From the NCBI GenBank assembly GCA_964496005.1, contig CAZBWW010000004.1, positions 1-52,634 of the forward strand: a DNA stretch of 52,634 nt. The letters are read 5' to 3'. Made by a program: the position numbers and the translations under genes. The notes under the pieces were generated by a model. That model ran no database searches. It worked only from the letters and a program-made list of their open reading frames with translations, and was not told the origin of the DNA. Shown piece by piece: positions 40,191 to 47,868 of this stretch (position 1 is the stretch's first letter; each line of letters starts with the position of its first letter). Origin of the DNA: CAZBWW01 sp964496005. Its GTDB lineage: Bacteria; Patescibacteriota; WWE3; UBA101185; UBA10185.

Positions 40191-41312
40191 TTATGCTGTA
40201 ATTACCGCTAGCTCAACTAACCGGTTGCTGTACCCCCATTCGTTGTCATACCAAGCTAAAATTTTGACTAAATCTCCATCTATGACTTTCGTCATTGCCA
40301 AATCAACTATCGCAGAAAAAGGACTACCAATAACATCAGACGATACAATAGGTTCATAAGTAGCGGCCAGTACATTTTCATAAAATGGGTTTTTTGAGGC
40401 GGCTATAAAGGCATTGTTTACCTCATCAACTGTAGTTTTTTTTCCTACCAAAAAAGCAAGATCGGACAACGATCCTGTAATAATAGGTACCCGAATTGCA
40501 ATCCCATCAAACTTACCGGTTAATTCGGGTAATACATCTGCGATAGCTTTCGCGGCACCGGTATCTGTTGGGATCATGTTCCACCCCGCGGCGCGAGCAC
40601 GCCGTAAATCGGGTTTGCGCGGGTTTGGCGGACCGTCTACTAAATTTTGCCCCGCAGTTACAGCATGCACTGTTGTCAAAGCTGATTTTAGTACTGTAAA
40701 TTCTTTGTGCATTACTGCCATTACAGGTGATACGCAGTTAGTTGTACAGGACGCGTTAGAAATGATTTTTTCGTCTGTATAGTCTTCTTGATTAACTCCT
40801 AGTAAAAAAGTTTGGGTTTCGCCTCCTTTTGTAGGCGCGGATACTACAACTTTTTTCGCCCCGGCTTTTAGATGTGCACCGGCTGAATCATTTTCGACAA
40901 ATAAACCGGTACATTCCAGAACAACATCCACATCCAGCTCTTTCCACGGCAGTTTCGCAGGCTCTTTTTCTGATAACACTCTAGTTTTGTGTACTTTTCC
41001 ATCTGTATCTGCAACCTCTAAATATGTTTCGATTGCTGTTGCTGTAAAAAAATCCTTTTCACCGCGATAGCTTTCCAGTCTCACTTTTTTGCCATCTTCT
41101 TCTAACTGCACTTTATGGGGATATATCCCGTATGCAGAGTCGTATTTAAGTAAATGGCCTAAAACTCTGGGATTAGCTAAATCATTAATTGCAACTATTT
41201 CGGCATTTGGTTTTTGGAGTGCAACTTTATACGCGGCACGACCAATCCGACCAAAGCCGTTTATCGCTATTTTCACTTTATTTTGGTTATTTTGGGTGTG
41301 TTGGGCAGACAT
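40191..41312 (-). CDS. gapA: glyceraldehyde-3-phosphate dehydrogenase
   Basis: 373 residues; oxidises glyceraldehyde-3-phosphate with NAD(P)+ and phosphate. A polar N-terminal tail precedes the Rossmann start KIAINGFGRIGRAAYK. The active site is ISNASCTTNCVSPV near 175-188 with the catalytic Cys in SCTTN, followed by the DGPPNPRKPDLRRARAA loop and a C-terminal WYDNEWGYSNR. It is slightly longer than the usual 330-340 residues because of the tail and a few loop insertions. TATAAT lies 11 bases before the ATG, so the leader is very short. Confidence 0.96.
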   Translation of the reverse strand: MSAQHTQNNQNKVKIAINGFGRIGRAAYKVALQKPNAEIVAINDLANPRVLGHLLKYDSAYGIYPHKVQLEEDGKKVRLESYRGEKDFFTATAIETYLEVADTDGKVHKTRVLSEKEPAKLPWKELDVDVVLECTGLFVENDSAGAHLKAGAKKVVVSAPTKGGETQTFLLGVNQEDYTDEKIISNASCTTNCVSPVMAVMHKEFTVLKSALTTVHAVTAGQNLVDGPPNPRKPDLRRARAAGWNMIPTDTGAAKAIADVLPELTGKFDGIAIRVPIITGSLSDLAFLVGKKTTVDEVNNAFIAASKNPFYENVLAATYEPIVSSDVIGSPFSAIVDLAMTKVIDGDLVKILAWYDNEWGYSNRLVELAVITA

Positions 41313-41412
41313 ATACTAACTATATTATACAAACTTAAGTGCTTAATATGAAGCTTATTTTTTGGTTGTTGGTTTTTAGCAAAAAAAACTAGTACAAAAC
41401 AGAATTATGAAA

Positions 41413-41679
41413 TTATGAAATGTGCTGATCTAGCCAACTCTTAAGCACATCTTTAGGCATGGCTCCCAACTTCCTAGCAATTTCTTTTCCTTCTTCTAGA
41501 ATAACAAAAGTTGGAATGCTCATAATTCCGAATTGCGCCGCTGTTGTAGTATCGGTCTCAACATCAATCTTCTTAAAATCGACTTTTCCTTCATATTCGG
41601 GCTTTATTTCTACGAATATGGGATCCATCATCTTGCACGGTCCACACCAGTCCGCATAAAAATCAATTAAAGTAATCAT
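41413..41679 (-). CDS. thioredoxin
   Basis: 88 residues, a minimal thioredoxin fold lacking part of the usual N-terminal strand-helix. The redox motif is WCGPC at residues 11-15, within DFYADWCGPCKMM, and the cis-proline loop is MSIPTFVI near 54-61. It reduces protein disulfides in the cytoplasm. GAGG lies about eight bases before the ATG, so translation may be Shine-Dalgarno-led. It is divergent from the carboxypeptidase gene. Confidence 0.92.
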   Translation of the reverse strand: MITLIDFYADWCGPCKMMDPIFVEIKPEYEGKVDFKKIDVETDTTTAAQFGIMSIPTFVILEEGKEIARKLGAMPKDVLKSWLDQHIS

Positions 41680-41743
41680 TTGCCAGGTCCTCTAAACTTT
41701 CTTTGCAACTTAGTACTTGCTACCTAAAAAGTAGATACGAAAC

Positions 41744-41749
41744 TATGAT
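41744..41749 (+). promoter_or_regulatory. -10 box of the carboxypeptidase gene
   Basis: TATGAT ends eight bases before the ATG at 41758. Confidence 0.5.
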
Positions 41750-41757
41750 ACCATATC

Positions 41758-42780
41758 ATGGTTATGCAAAATGGAAAAGGGTATTTTTACGTTTTGTGCG
41801 GAATTATATTGGCTGGGGTTGTTACTACTATTGTTTTTTATGTTTTTCAGTTAAATGAGAATGAAAATCAGGAATCCCTGCACGGATATATTGATGAGAA
41901 GCAGCTCGCTGACCGAAAAAAATACTTTGAGACGTTAGTTAATTCTTATGACCCTGAGCCGTTATGGACACCAAAATACAGCGCGGGAGGCTCTCCCGTT
42001 AACTCAAGTGTTACCTCCGGAATAGAAACACCTGAAATTCAAGCACTGGCGGGAATGATTATTGATCTTAGATCCGGAAGTGTACTTTTTGAAAAGAATT
42101 CAACTGAAAGACGACCGATTGCAAGTTTGGTAAAAATAATGACGGCAATTATTGTTTTGGAACACGCCGAATTAGAAGATGAGGTTATTATAAGTACCCG
42201 AGCAGCCCAAATAGGAGAAAATACGATGGCATTAACAGCCGGTGAGGTATATACGGTAAAAGAGCTGCTGTATGGGCTGATATTAAACTCCGGTAATGAT
42301 GCTGCATACGCGTTAGCTGAAAAAGTCGCGGGAGATGAGATGGTTTTTACCTACTGGATGAATCTAAAGGCTGGTGAATTAGGATTAACGGACACTTACT
42401 TTGCTGAACCTAGCGGACTTGATGACAACAGTTACAGCACGCCAAAAGATTTACTTAAGTTAACAAGATACGCTCTAAAAAGCCCTATATTTAGAGAATT
42501 GGCTAAAACCGTGGAAATTGAACTTACAGGAACAAAGCATAAAAACACACCTCTATATAATCAGACTAATCTTCTTACCACCTATCCGGGAGTGGCGGGT
42601 GTTAAAACAGGCTACACCGAAAAAGCCGGTTTGTGTTTAGTTTCATACGCTGAAAATGCTGGAAAAGAAATTGTTGGCGTTGTGTTAAATAGCCCAGACA
42701 GAAAAGGAGATATGATCCTTTTACTTGATCACGGGTTTAGGAGTCTAGGAGTTGAAATCGAACATACTCTCCTGGATTAA
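41758..42780 (+). CDS. D-alanyl-D-alanine carboxypeptidase (DacA/PBP5 family)
   Basis: 340 residues. An N-terminal membrane anchor (about 7-27) is followed by a serine-peptidase domain with RRPIASLVKIMTA (SxxK, catalytic Ser), LNSGNDAAYALAE (SxN) and GVKTGYTEKAG (KTG). It trims the terminal D-Ala from peptidoglycan stem peptides outside the membrane, so it controls cross-linking. There is no C-terminal PBP5 beta-domain, which makes it shorter than DacA of Escherichia coli. Its last 44 bases overlap the end of the convergent DUF192 gene. Confidence 0.92.
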   Translation: MVMQNGKGYFYVLCGIILAGVVTTIVFYVFQLNENENQESLHGYIDEKQLADRKKYFETLVNSYDPEPLWTPKYSAGGSPVNSSVTSGIETPEIQALAGMIIDLRSGSVLFEKNSTERRPIASLVKIMTAIIVLEHAELEDEVIISTRAAQIGENTMALTAGEVYTVKELLYGLILNSGNDAAYALAEKVAGDEMVFTYWMNLKAGELGLTDTYFAEPSGLDDNSYSTPKDLLKLTRYALKSPIFRELAKTVEIELTGTKHKNTPLYNQTNLLTTYPGVAGVKTGYTEKAGLCLVSYAENAGKEIVGVVLNSPDRKGDMILLLDHGFRSLGVEIEHTLLD

Positions 42781-43360
42781 TACTATTAGTTTCCGTCCAC
42801 CCGCCATTTACTTCCAAAATGTACAGTGCGGGGGTCTTGGGCGCGTGTGTAGGACAAGCCAAAACGGTACACGGCTGTGCGTTTCTTTTTATATCTACAA
42901 TTTTATGCTCTGAATCTATCCATATCATATCAAGTGGGATTTTTGTGTTCTTCATCCAAAATGCATACAGCCCTTCTGAGTCATATACAAACAACATACC
43001 TTCGTTAGTGCCTAAGTTTTGTCTTTCCATTAATCCGCGTGTTTTTTCTTCTGGAGTACTGGCAACTTCAGCTTTAATGAGCTGGTCACCTATAACAACT
43101 TCTACAAAATCATCGGCCGCGAGCACGGTTTTTGTGTTAGTTTTTACTGAATCTTCGACTACTGAATCTTCTATTGTAGAGTTTTGCGCTAGTTGCTCAA
43201 AATTTTCATACCCATATAGCGCAAATAATTTCTTCCGTGTTTCTTTAACCTCACGTTCAGCAGGAATAACATCAGCCATCACTTTTACATAATAGCCAAA
43301 AACTAATGCGACTAAAAACATGCAGACAAGACCAAATTTTGTGAATGCGCCAAAAAACAT
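42737..43360 (-). CDS. DUF192 family protein with membrane anchor
   Basis: 207 residues. A hydrophobic N-terminal segment (about 9-29) and a linker precede the DUF192 domain (about 90-205): VASTPEEKTRGLMERQ, GMLFVYDSEG, FWMKNTKIPLDMIWID and VLACPTH. The domain is common, usually exported, and of unknown function. An extended -10 ends six bases before the ATG. It overlaps the D-Ala-D-Ala carboxypeptidase by 44 bases tail to tail, so each mRNA could act as antisense to the other. Confidence 0.85.
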   Translation of the reverse strand: MFFGAFTKFGLVCMFLVALVFGYYVKVMADVIPAEREVKETRKKLFALYGYENFEQLAQNSTIEDSVVEDSVKTNTKTVLAADDFVEVVIGDQLIKAEVASTPEEKTRGLMERQNLGTNEGMLFVYDSEGLYAFWMKNTKIPLDMIWIDSEHKIVDIKRNAQPCTVLACPTHAPKTPALYILEVNGGWTETNSINPGEYVRFQLLDS

Positions 43361-43366
43361 ACGTCA

Positions 43367-43375
43367 ATAATACCA
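43367..43375 (-). promoter_or_regulatory. extended -10 of the DUF192 gene
   Basis: TGgTATTAT on the minus strand, six bases before the ATG at 43360. Confidence 0.6.
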
Positions 43376-43386
43376 ATATATTAGCG

Positions 43387-43395
43387 TGATATCAT
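43387..43395 (+). promoter_or_regulatory. extended -10 of the uvrD gene
   Basis: TGaTATCAT ends six bases before the GTG at 43402. The divergent DUF192 promoter is 11 bases away. Confidence 0.6.
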
Positions 43396-43401
43396 TAGCC
43401 T

Positions 43402-45405
43402 GTGAAAAATTTAACCACCAAAGCCGTGCAAGAGAAAAAAGAAACAACCTCTGTTTTGCAGGGATTAAACGAACAGCAAATACCGGCCGTAACTCATCTG
43501 GAAGGACCGGCTCTGGTAGTTGCGGGTCCGGGCAGCGGAAAAACACGTGTTTTAACTCATAGAGTCGCATATTTAATTTTAGAGCACGGTGTACCCGAAA
43601 ACGCTATTTTATGCGTAACTTTCACTAATAAAGCTGCGGGTGAGATAAAACACAGAGTAGAGAAGTTACTTTCACATGCGGAATTACAGTTTAACAAACT
43701 ATACTGGAGCGGAACTTTTCACTCAATATGTTCAAAAATTCTCAGAAAGGACGGCCATGTCATAGGAATTCCACCTTCTTTTGTTATTTATGATACAGAA
43801 GATCAACTTGCATTAATAAAACAAATAATCAAAGATTTTGGCATAGATCAAAAGCAAGCTAATCCGAAAGCGGTATTAGCAACAATTTCAAGTGCAAAAT
43901 GTGAATTGATTGGTCCGGATGATTATGTGCAATACGCACACGGCTATTACCAAAGAACAGTAGCAAAGATTTATCCTGAATATCAAAAAAGACTTAAGGC
44001 AAACGACGCGCTTGATTTTGACGACCTTCTTGTAGATGTCGTTAATCTGTTTTCGGTGCAAAATTCCCGCGGTGAATACCCCGTACTGGAAAAATACCAA
44101 AATACTTTTAACTATGTGTTAGTTGATGAATATCAAGATACAAATAAAGCGCAATATATTCTCACCAAGCTGCTTAGTGAGAAATCCACTAACCTATTCG
44201 TCGTAGGAGATATGTCTCAAGCAATTTATGCTTTTAGGGGCGCTGATTTTCGAAACATCCTAAATTTCCAAAAAGACTTCCCGGAGGCAAAAGTATACAA
44301 CCTTGAGAGAAATTACCGCTCAACACAGACTATTTTAGATGCCGCAAACCACATTATTAAAAACAACTCCTCACATATTAAGTTGGATTTATGGACAGAA
44401 AACGAAGGAAAAGAAAAACTTTGTTTATATGTTGCGGGTGATGAGGTTGAAGAAGCAAATTTTGTGGTAAATCAAATTGTTGAGGCCCTTGCAAGTGGAA
44501 AAAATTATGACGATATTGCCGTCTTATACCGCACCAATGCCCAATCCAGAAATATAGAGGAGCATTTGATAAAAAGTAACCTTCCTTACAGAATTGTCGG
44601 TGGGTTTAGGTTTTATGCCAGAAAGGAAGTTAAAGATGTAATCGCTTATTTACGGGTTATACATAACCCAAAAGACTCGGTCTCCTGGAAACGAATAATT
44701 AATGTCCCGCCACGAGGCATAGGCAAAAAAGCTGAAGAAAGACTGAAAGATTCAGGTTGGGACTTGACCGAGGTACAGAAAGCTACAGGCTTACCGTTTA
44801 TAGACTGGGTTAAAAATAAAGAAAGGTTGTCTACAGACGAATTGATGGATCAGGTGTTAGCCGCAAGCGGGTACATTAAGTGGCTGGATGACGGCTCAGA
44901 CGAAAATTTAAGTAGAATAGAAAACATAAAAGAATTACGATCTGTTGCAGCTATTTTTGTAAATTTGGAGGATTTTCTGGAAAACGTTGCTCTTATTGAG
45001 AGTACCGATAAACCAGAAACAAAGGACGTTAGTGCGATTACATTAATGACAATCCACGCAAGTAAAGGTTTAGAATTTTCTATTGTTTTTATAATTGGGA
45101 TGGAAGAAGGTTTATTCCCACATTCCAGATCGTTAATGGAATTGGCTGAATTGGAGGAAGAACGAAGGTTGTGTTATGTAGCAATAACCCGGGCAAAAGA
45201 AAAAGTTTATCTGACTCAGGCTAGGCAGCGTCTCTATTTTGGCAGAACCGAAGCAAATATACCTAGTAGATTCATTGGTGAAATTCCGGAAAATTTAATG
45301 GAAAAGACGGGTAATATTATAAATGGAAATAGTTTAGAACATACAAAAATGGTTAACGACTTTTTAGATGAGGAGATTGACCGCAAGAATTTTTCTTGGG
45401 ACTAA
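43402..45405 (+). CDS. UvrD/PcrA-type DNA helicase
   Basis: 667 residues, superfamily 1A. Motifs in order: Q-motif LNEQQIPAV, Walker A GPGSGKT (42-48), motif Ia VTFTNKAAGEI, motif II VDEYQDTN, motif III GDMSQAIYAFRGA, motif IV NYRSTQTIL, motif V MTIHASKGLEF and motif VI YVAITRAKE. It unwinds DNA 3' to 5' in nucleotide-excision or mismatch repair. Part of the 2B domain and the C-terminal tail are shorter than in PcrA (about 720 residues). The start is GTG with an extended -10 six bases upstream. A second UvrD-like gene lies at 49439. Confidence 0.94.
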   Translation: MKNLTTKAVQEKKETTSVLQGLNEQQIPAVTHLEGPALVVAGPGSGKTRVLTHRVAYLILEHGVPENAILCVTFTNKAAGEIKHRVEKLLSHAELQFNKLYWSGTFHSICSKILRKDGHVIGIPPSFVIYDTEDQLALIKQIIKDFGIDQKQANPKAVLATISSAKCELIGPDDYVQYAHGYYQRTVAKIYPEYQKRLKANDALDFDDLLVDVVNLFSVQNSRGEYPVLEKYQNTFNYVLVDEYQDTNKAQYILTKLLSEKSTNLFVVGDMSQAIYAFRGADFRNILNFQKDFPEAKVYNLERNYRSTQTILDAANHIIKNNSSHIKLDLWTENEGKEKLCLYVAGDEVEEANFVVNQIVEALASGKNYDDIAVLYRTNAQSRNIEEHLIKSNLPYRIVGGFRFYARKEVKDVIAYLRVIHNPKDSVSWKRIINVPPRGIGKKAEERLKDSGWDLTEVQKATGLPFIDWVKNKERLSTDELMDQVLAASGYIKWLDDGSDENLSRIENIKELRSVAAIFVNLEDFLENVALIESTDKPETKDVSAITLMTIHASKGLEFSIVFIIGMEEGLFPHSRSLMELAELEEERRLCYVAITRAKEKVYLTQARQRLYFGRTEANIPSRFIGEIPENLMEKTGNIINGNSLEHTKMVNDFLDEEIDRKNFSWD

Positions 45406-45412
45406 TTAAATA

Positions 45413-45433
45413 GTGTGTATAAGTTATACACAC
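45413..45433. terminator. palindrome between convergent uvrD and trmH-like genes
   Basis: Ten-base arms GTGTGTATAA and TTATACACAC flank a single base. It could act as a bidirectional terminator or a protein-binding site; no T run follows. Confidence 0.5.
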
Positions 45434-45437
45434 AGCT

Positions 45438-45938
45438 TTAGAATTTAGAATGCTTTGTGCTTTGCGTTTTTGTAAGTTGGTATAACACCACCCCGCACGC
45501 TGTCGTTACATTTAAGGATTTATGTTTACCGTAATGAGAAATCTCAATAATGTGCGTTGCGTTTTTTAGAATTTTTGGTGATACGCCCTCTACTTCATTA
45601 CCAAATACAAGCACTGCGTTTTTATTTAGTTTATAATTTTTAAGCTCTTTACTTTTTTCTGACTGCTCTACGGCAATCAGCGATAGTTTTGCTTTGGAGG
45701 CAAATTTAATTAGAGCGTCTGCTGATTCCAAAAAAGTAATCGCAAGATCATTTTCTGACCCCAAAGCAGTCTTTTTAACATCCTCGTGCAATACAACTTT
45801 TCCCTGTGTATTAAAATTTTTTCCTGAATAACCAACTAAAATAACGTTGTATACGCCAAAGAAACTACAAGTACGAAAAACCGCACCGATATTATAAAGG
45901 CTTCTCACATTTTCTAACGCTATGTAGATGGTTTCCAC
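45438..45938 (-). CDS. SpoU/TrmH family RNA methyltransferase
   Basis: 166 residues of SPOUT fold: IALENVRSLYNIGAVFRTC (motif 1) at residues 6-24, VLVFGNEVEGVSPKIL (motif 2) near 112-127 and ISHYGKHKSLNVTTACGVVLYQL (motif 3, knotted cofactor site) near 134-157, given here in part. It methylates a ribose 2'-OH in tRNA or rRNA using S-adenosylmethionine; the target is unknown. There is no N-terminal substrate domain, as in TrmL-like members. The start is GTG with TATACT six bases upstream. Confidence 0.9.
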   Translation of the reverse strand: METIYIALENVRSLYNIGAVFRTCSFFGVYNVILVGYSGKNFNTQGKVVLHEDVKKTALGSENDLAITFLESADALIKFASKAKLSLIAVEQSEKSKELKNYKLNKNAVLVFGNEVEGVSPKILKNATHIIEISHYGKHKSLNVTTACGVVLYQLTKTQSTKHSKF

Positions 45939-45944
45939 AAATGC

Positions 45945-45952
45945 AGTATACT
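45945..45952. promoter_or_regulatory. palindromic bidirectional -10 between trmH-like and ksgA
   Basis: AGTATACT is a perfect 8-base palindrome giving TATACT on both strands (45947-45952 plus, 45945-45950 minus). The minus box is six bases from the GTG at 45938. The plus box is nine bases from the ATG at 45962. Confidence 0.6.
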
Positions 45953-45961
45953 ACAAGGTAT

Positions 45962-46831
45962 ATGCAAGATTTACAAAAAATTGCAAAAAAAGAACTGGGT
46001 CAAAATTTTTTAGCAAATCATAATGATATAAACACTATGGTTGGGGTATTTTTAGAACTGTTAATAGCAAATACCGGCAAACTGCTAGAGATAATAGAGA
46101 TTGGACCCGGACTTGGCGCACTAACAGAATCGCTTGTCGACAATACAGACAACAACACACTTATTCATGCTGTGGAGCTAGATGATAGATTTGCGCTGGA
46201 ATTACAAAAAAAATTTAACTCAAACTCAAAAATAGAAATTGTTCACACAAATATACTCGACTATTTACCAAGATTCGCTCCACGAGAAGCTGTAAATATT
46301 ATTGGGTCTCTTCCCTACTATATAACGTCTCCAATAATTCACGCGCTTTTGTATATGCGAGCTCAGCCTAACGTGTGTGTTTTATTAGTGCAAAAGGAGG
46401 TAGCCCGAAAAATAACTGCACTTCCGCCGGATGCATCATATTTTTCGACATTTGTACAAACTTTTTACCGTACAGAATACATACAAACAGTTGCGAAAGA
46501 AAATTTTGTACCTATTCCTAAAGTTGATGGCGCGATAATCAGATTGAGAAGAGCGCCTTTTTATAATACGATTAACAATGGTAAAAATACTGACGGGGGT
46601 GGCGTTGCTGAAAGCACTGGGGGCGTTATGGAAGAATCTCCAATCTCCCAAAACGAGCTAAAAAAATACGAAGGCTTTTTACATAAAGGTTTTTCAAATC
46701 CCAGAAAAATGCTTAACAAAATATTTACTGAAAAAGAACTTGAAAAGGTTGGCGTTGACGGCACACTCAGGCCTCAAAATCTAGGCGTAAATACATGGGT
46801 AAAAATGTTTAAACTGCTTACGTTTAATTAG
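45962..46831 (+). CDS. ksgA: 16S rRNA adenine dimethyltransferase KsgA (RsmA)
   Basis: 289 residues from the ATG at 45962. It should dimethylate two adjacent adenines near the 16S rRNA 3' end. The start is KKELGQNFLANHNDIN, then EIGPGLGALTE (SAM motif I), AVELDDRFA and IIGSLPYYITSP. Ser116 replaces the near-invariant Asn of the NLPY catalytic motif. A Gly/Ala/Ser-rich insertion (about residues 206-228, NNGKNTDGGG) is unusual. The ATG at 45941 lies before the shared -10 and would overlap the promoter, so the later ATG is preferred; AAGG lies just before it. Confidence 0.9.
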   Translation: MQDLQKIAKKELGQNFLANHNDINTMVGVFLELLIANTGKLLEIIEIGPGLGALTESLVDNTDNNTLIHAVELDDRFALELQKKFNSNSKIEIVHTNILDYLPRFAPREAVNIIGSLPYYITSPIIHALLYMRAQPNVCVLLVQKEVARKITALPPDASYFSTFVQTFYRTEYIQTVAKENFVPIPKVDGAIIRLRRAPFYNTINNGKNTDGGGVAESTGGVMEESPISQNELKKYEGFLHKGFSNPRKMLNKIFTEKELEKVGVDGTLRPQNLGVNTWVKMFKLLTFN

Positions 46832-46900
46832 GACACGCTTCGCATTGTTTATTGCTTGTCGAACATCTCTTTTTAATTATTCTTTAAACTAGGTTTTAAT

Positions 46901-47713
46901 CTACTCTTCGACAACCGTGATATTTTCTATAATTACGTTTTCTGTCGGCGACGATGGTTCTCCGTTTGCATTTGCTACCACAGGCGTACTTGCAATAGTA
47001 TCAACTGTTGCAAAGCTATCAGCGTCTTCTACTTTACCAAAAATCACATAATTTGGCGGTAAAGGATAGTCTTGGTTCATAATAAAAAACTGGCTGCCGT
47101 TTGTATTTGGACCGGAATTCGCCATTGCCAAAACTCCTCTGGAATACTCCCCTTCGAAAGGCTCGTCAGCAAATTTGTAGCCGGGGTCTCCCGTTCCCCA
47201 AAACTCTTTCATCGTATCATCAGCTGTAAACGGATCACCAAACTGAGACATAAAATCCTTTATTATTCTGTGTGACTTTGTGCCGTTATAAAAACCTTCT
47301 TTTGCCAAAAACACAAAATTATTTACCGTCACGGGAACTGCTTCTTCAAACAGATCAACTTTGATTTCGCCTTTATTCGTTTTAATTACTGCTTTATAAT
47401 TTTTGCCTTGTACTAGCGTGAGCGCTGGCGCTTCTTTGTAAATTTTTGCGCCAAGTTGAGTATTATTTAAATTAACCGGCATATCTTCCTCCCCATCTAA
47501 ATTTTGTACTTCGTCAGTTTCACTTAATATATTCTCCGAGCTTTTATCCGTGTTATCAAGAATAGCCTGAGTTCCTGCAACCGCTTGTTCTTCGTTCTCA
47601 TCTTGGTGAGCGTTGTTTTGCGAAAAGAAAAATAAAGTTATGACCAAAATTATTAACACACCAAAAACAAGTAACATTATATTGTTGCTAGAGTTTATGT
47701 TGCTTTTTGTCAT
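46901..47713 (-). CDS. membrane-anchored cyclophilin-type peptidyl-prolyl isomerase
   Basis: 270 residues. One N-terminal membrane helix (about 12-32) and an acidic linker (about 35-85) precede a cyclophilin domain outside the membrane: KGEIKVDLFEEAVPVTVNNFV, SHRIIKDFMSQFGDP (catalytic Arg in HRII), GVLAMANSGPNTNGSQFFI and NYVIFGKVEDA. Most binding residues are kept. It should speed proline isomerisation of exported proteins. The start is not supported by a -10 at leaderless distance or by a clear Shine-Dalgarno; a leader from the GC-rich spacer upstream is likely. Confidence 0.92.
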   Translation of the reverse strand: MTKSNINSSNNIMLLVFGVLIILVITLFFFSQNNAHQDENEEQAVAGTQAILDNTDKSSENILSETDEVQNLDGEEDMPVNLNNTQLGAKIYKEAPALTLVQGKNYKAVIKTNKGEIKVDLFEEAVPVTVNNFVFLAKEGFYNGTKSHRIIKDFMSQFGDPFTADDTMKEFWGTGDPGYKFADEPFEGEYSRGVLAMANSGPNTNGSQFFIMNQDYPLPPNYVIFGKVEDADSFATVDTIASTPVVANANGEPSSPTENVIIENITVVEE

Positions 47714-47729
47714 AAAATATAATTGTTGA

Positions 47730-47850
47730 ATTAATTAGGCCCGCGCTCGGAACCCTTTTCTCTAGATTCTTTGCACGGACCTGTAAAGCCCGGCGAGTAT
47801 AGCGTAGAAACGACGGGCTTGGCTCCCTCGTCCAAATAAGACGATGGGTG
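47730..47850 (-). promoter_or_regulatory. GC-rich structured spacer upstream of the cyclophilin gene
   Basis: AAGCCCG (47786-47792) pairs with CGGGCTT (47814-47820), and a smaller CGTC/GACG stem lies beyond it. A TATACT on the minus strand (47797-47802) inside the larger hairpin could start cyclophilin transcription, leaving a leader of about 80 bases. This GC-rich patch stands out in AT-rich surroundings. A small RNA or leader element is possible; I recognise no known class. Confidence 0.3.
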
Positions 47851-47855
47851 TATTG

Positions 47856-47861
47856 TACAAT
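47856..47861 (+). promoter_or_regulatory. -10 box of the GNAT gene
   Basis: TACAAT ends seven bases before the ATG at 47869. The context is nearly identical to the box at 12205. Confidence 0.55.
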
Positions 47862-47868
47862 ATACACA

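Noticed and set aside
47848..47868. GTG at 47848 as start of the GNAT protein
   Set aside because: The codons before 47869 contain the -10 box TACAAT; transcription would start after them.
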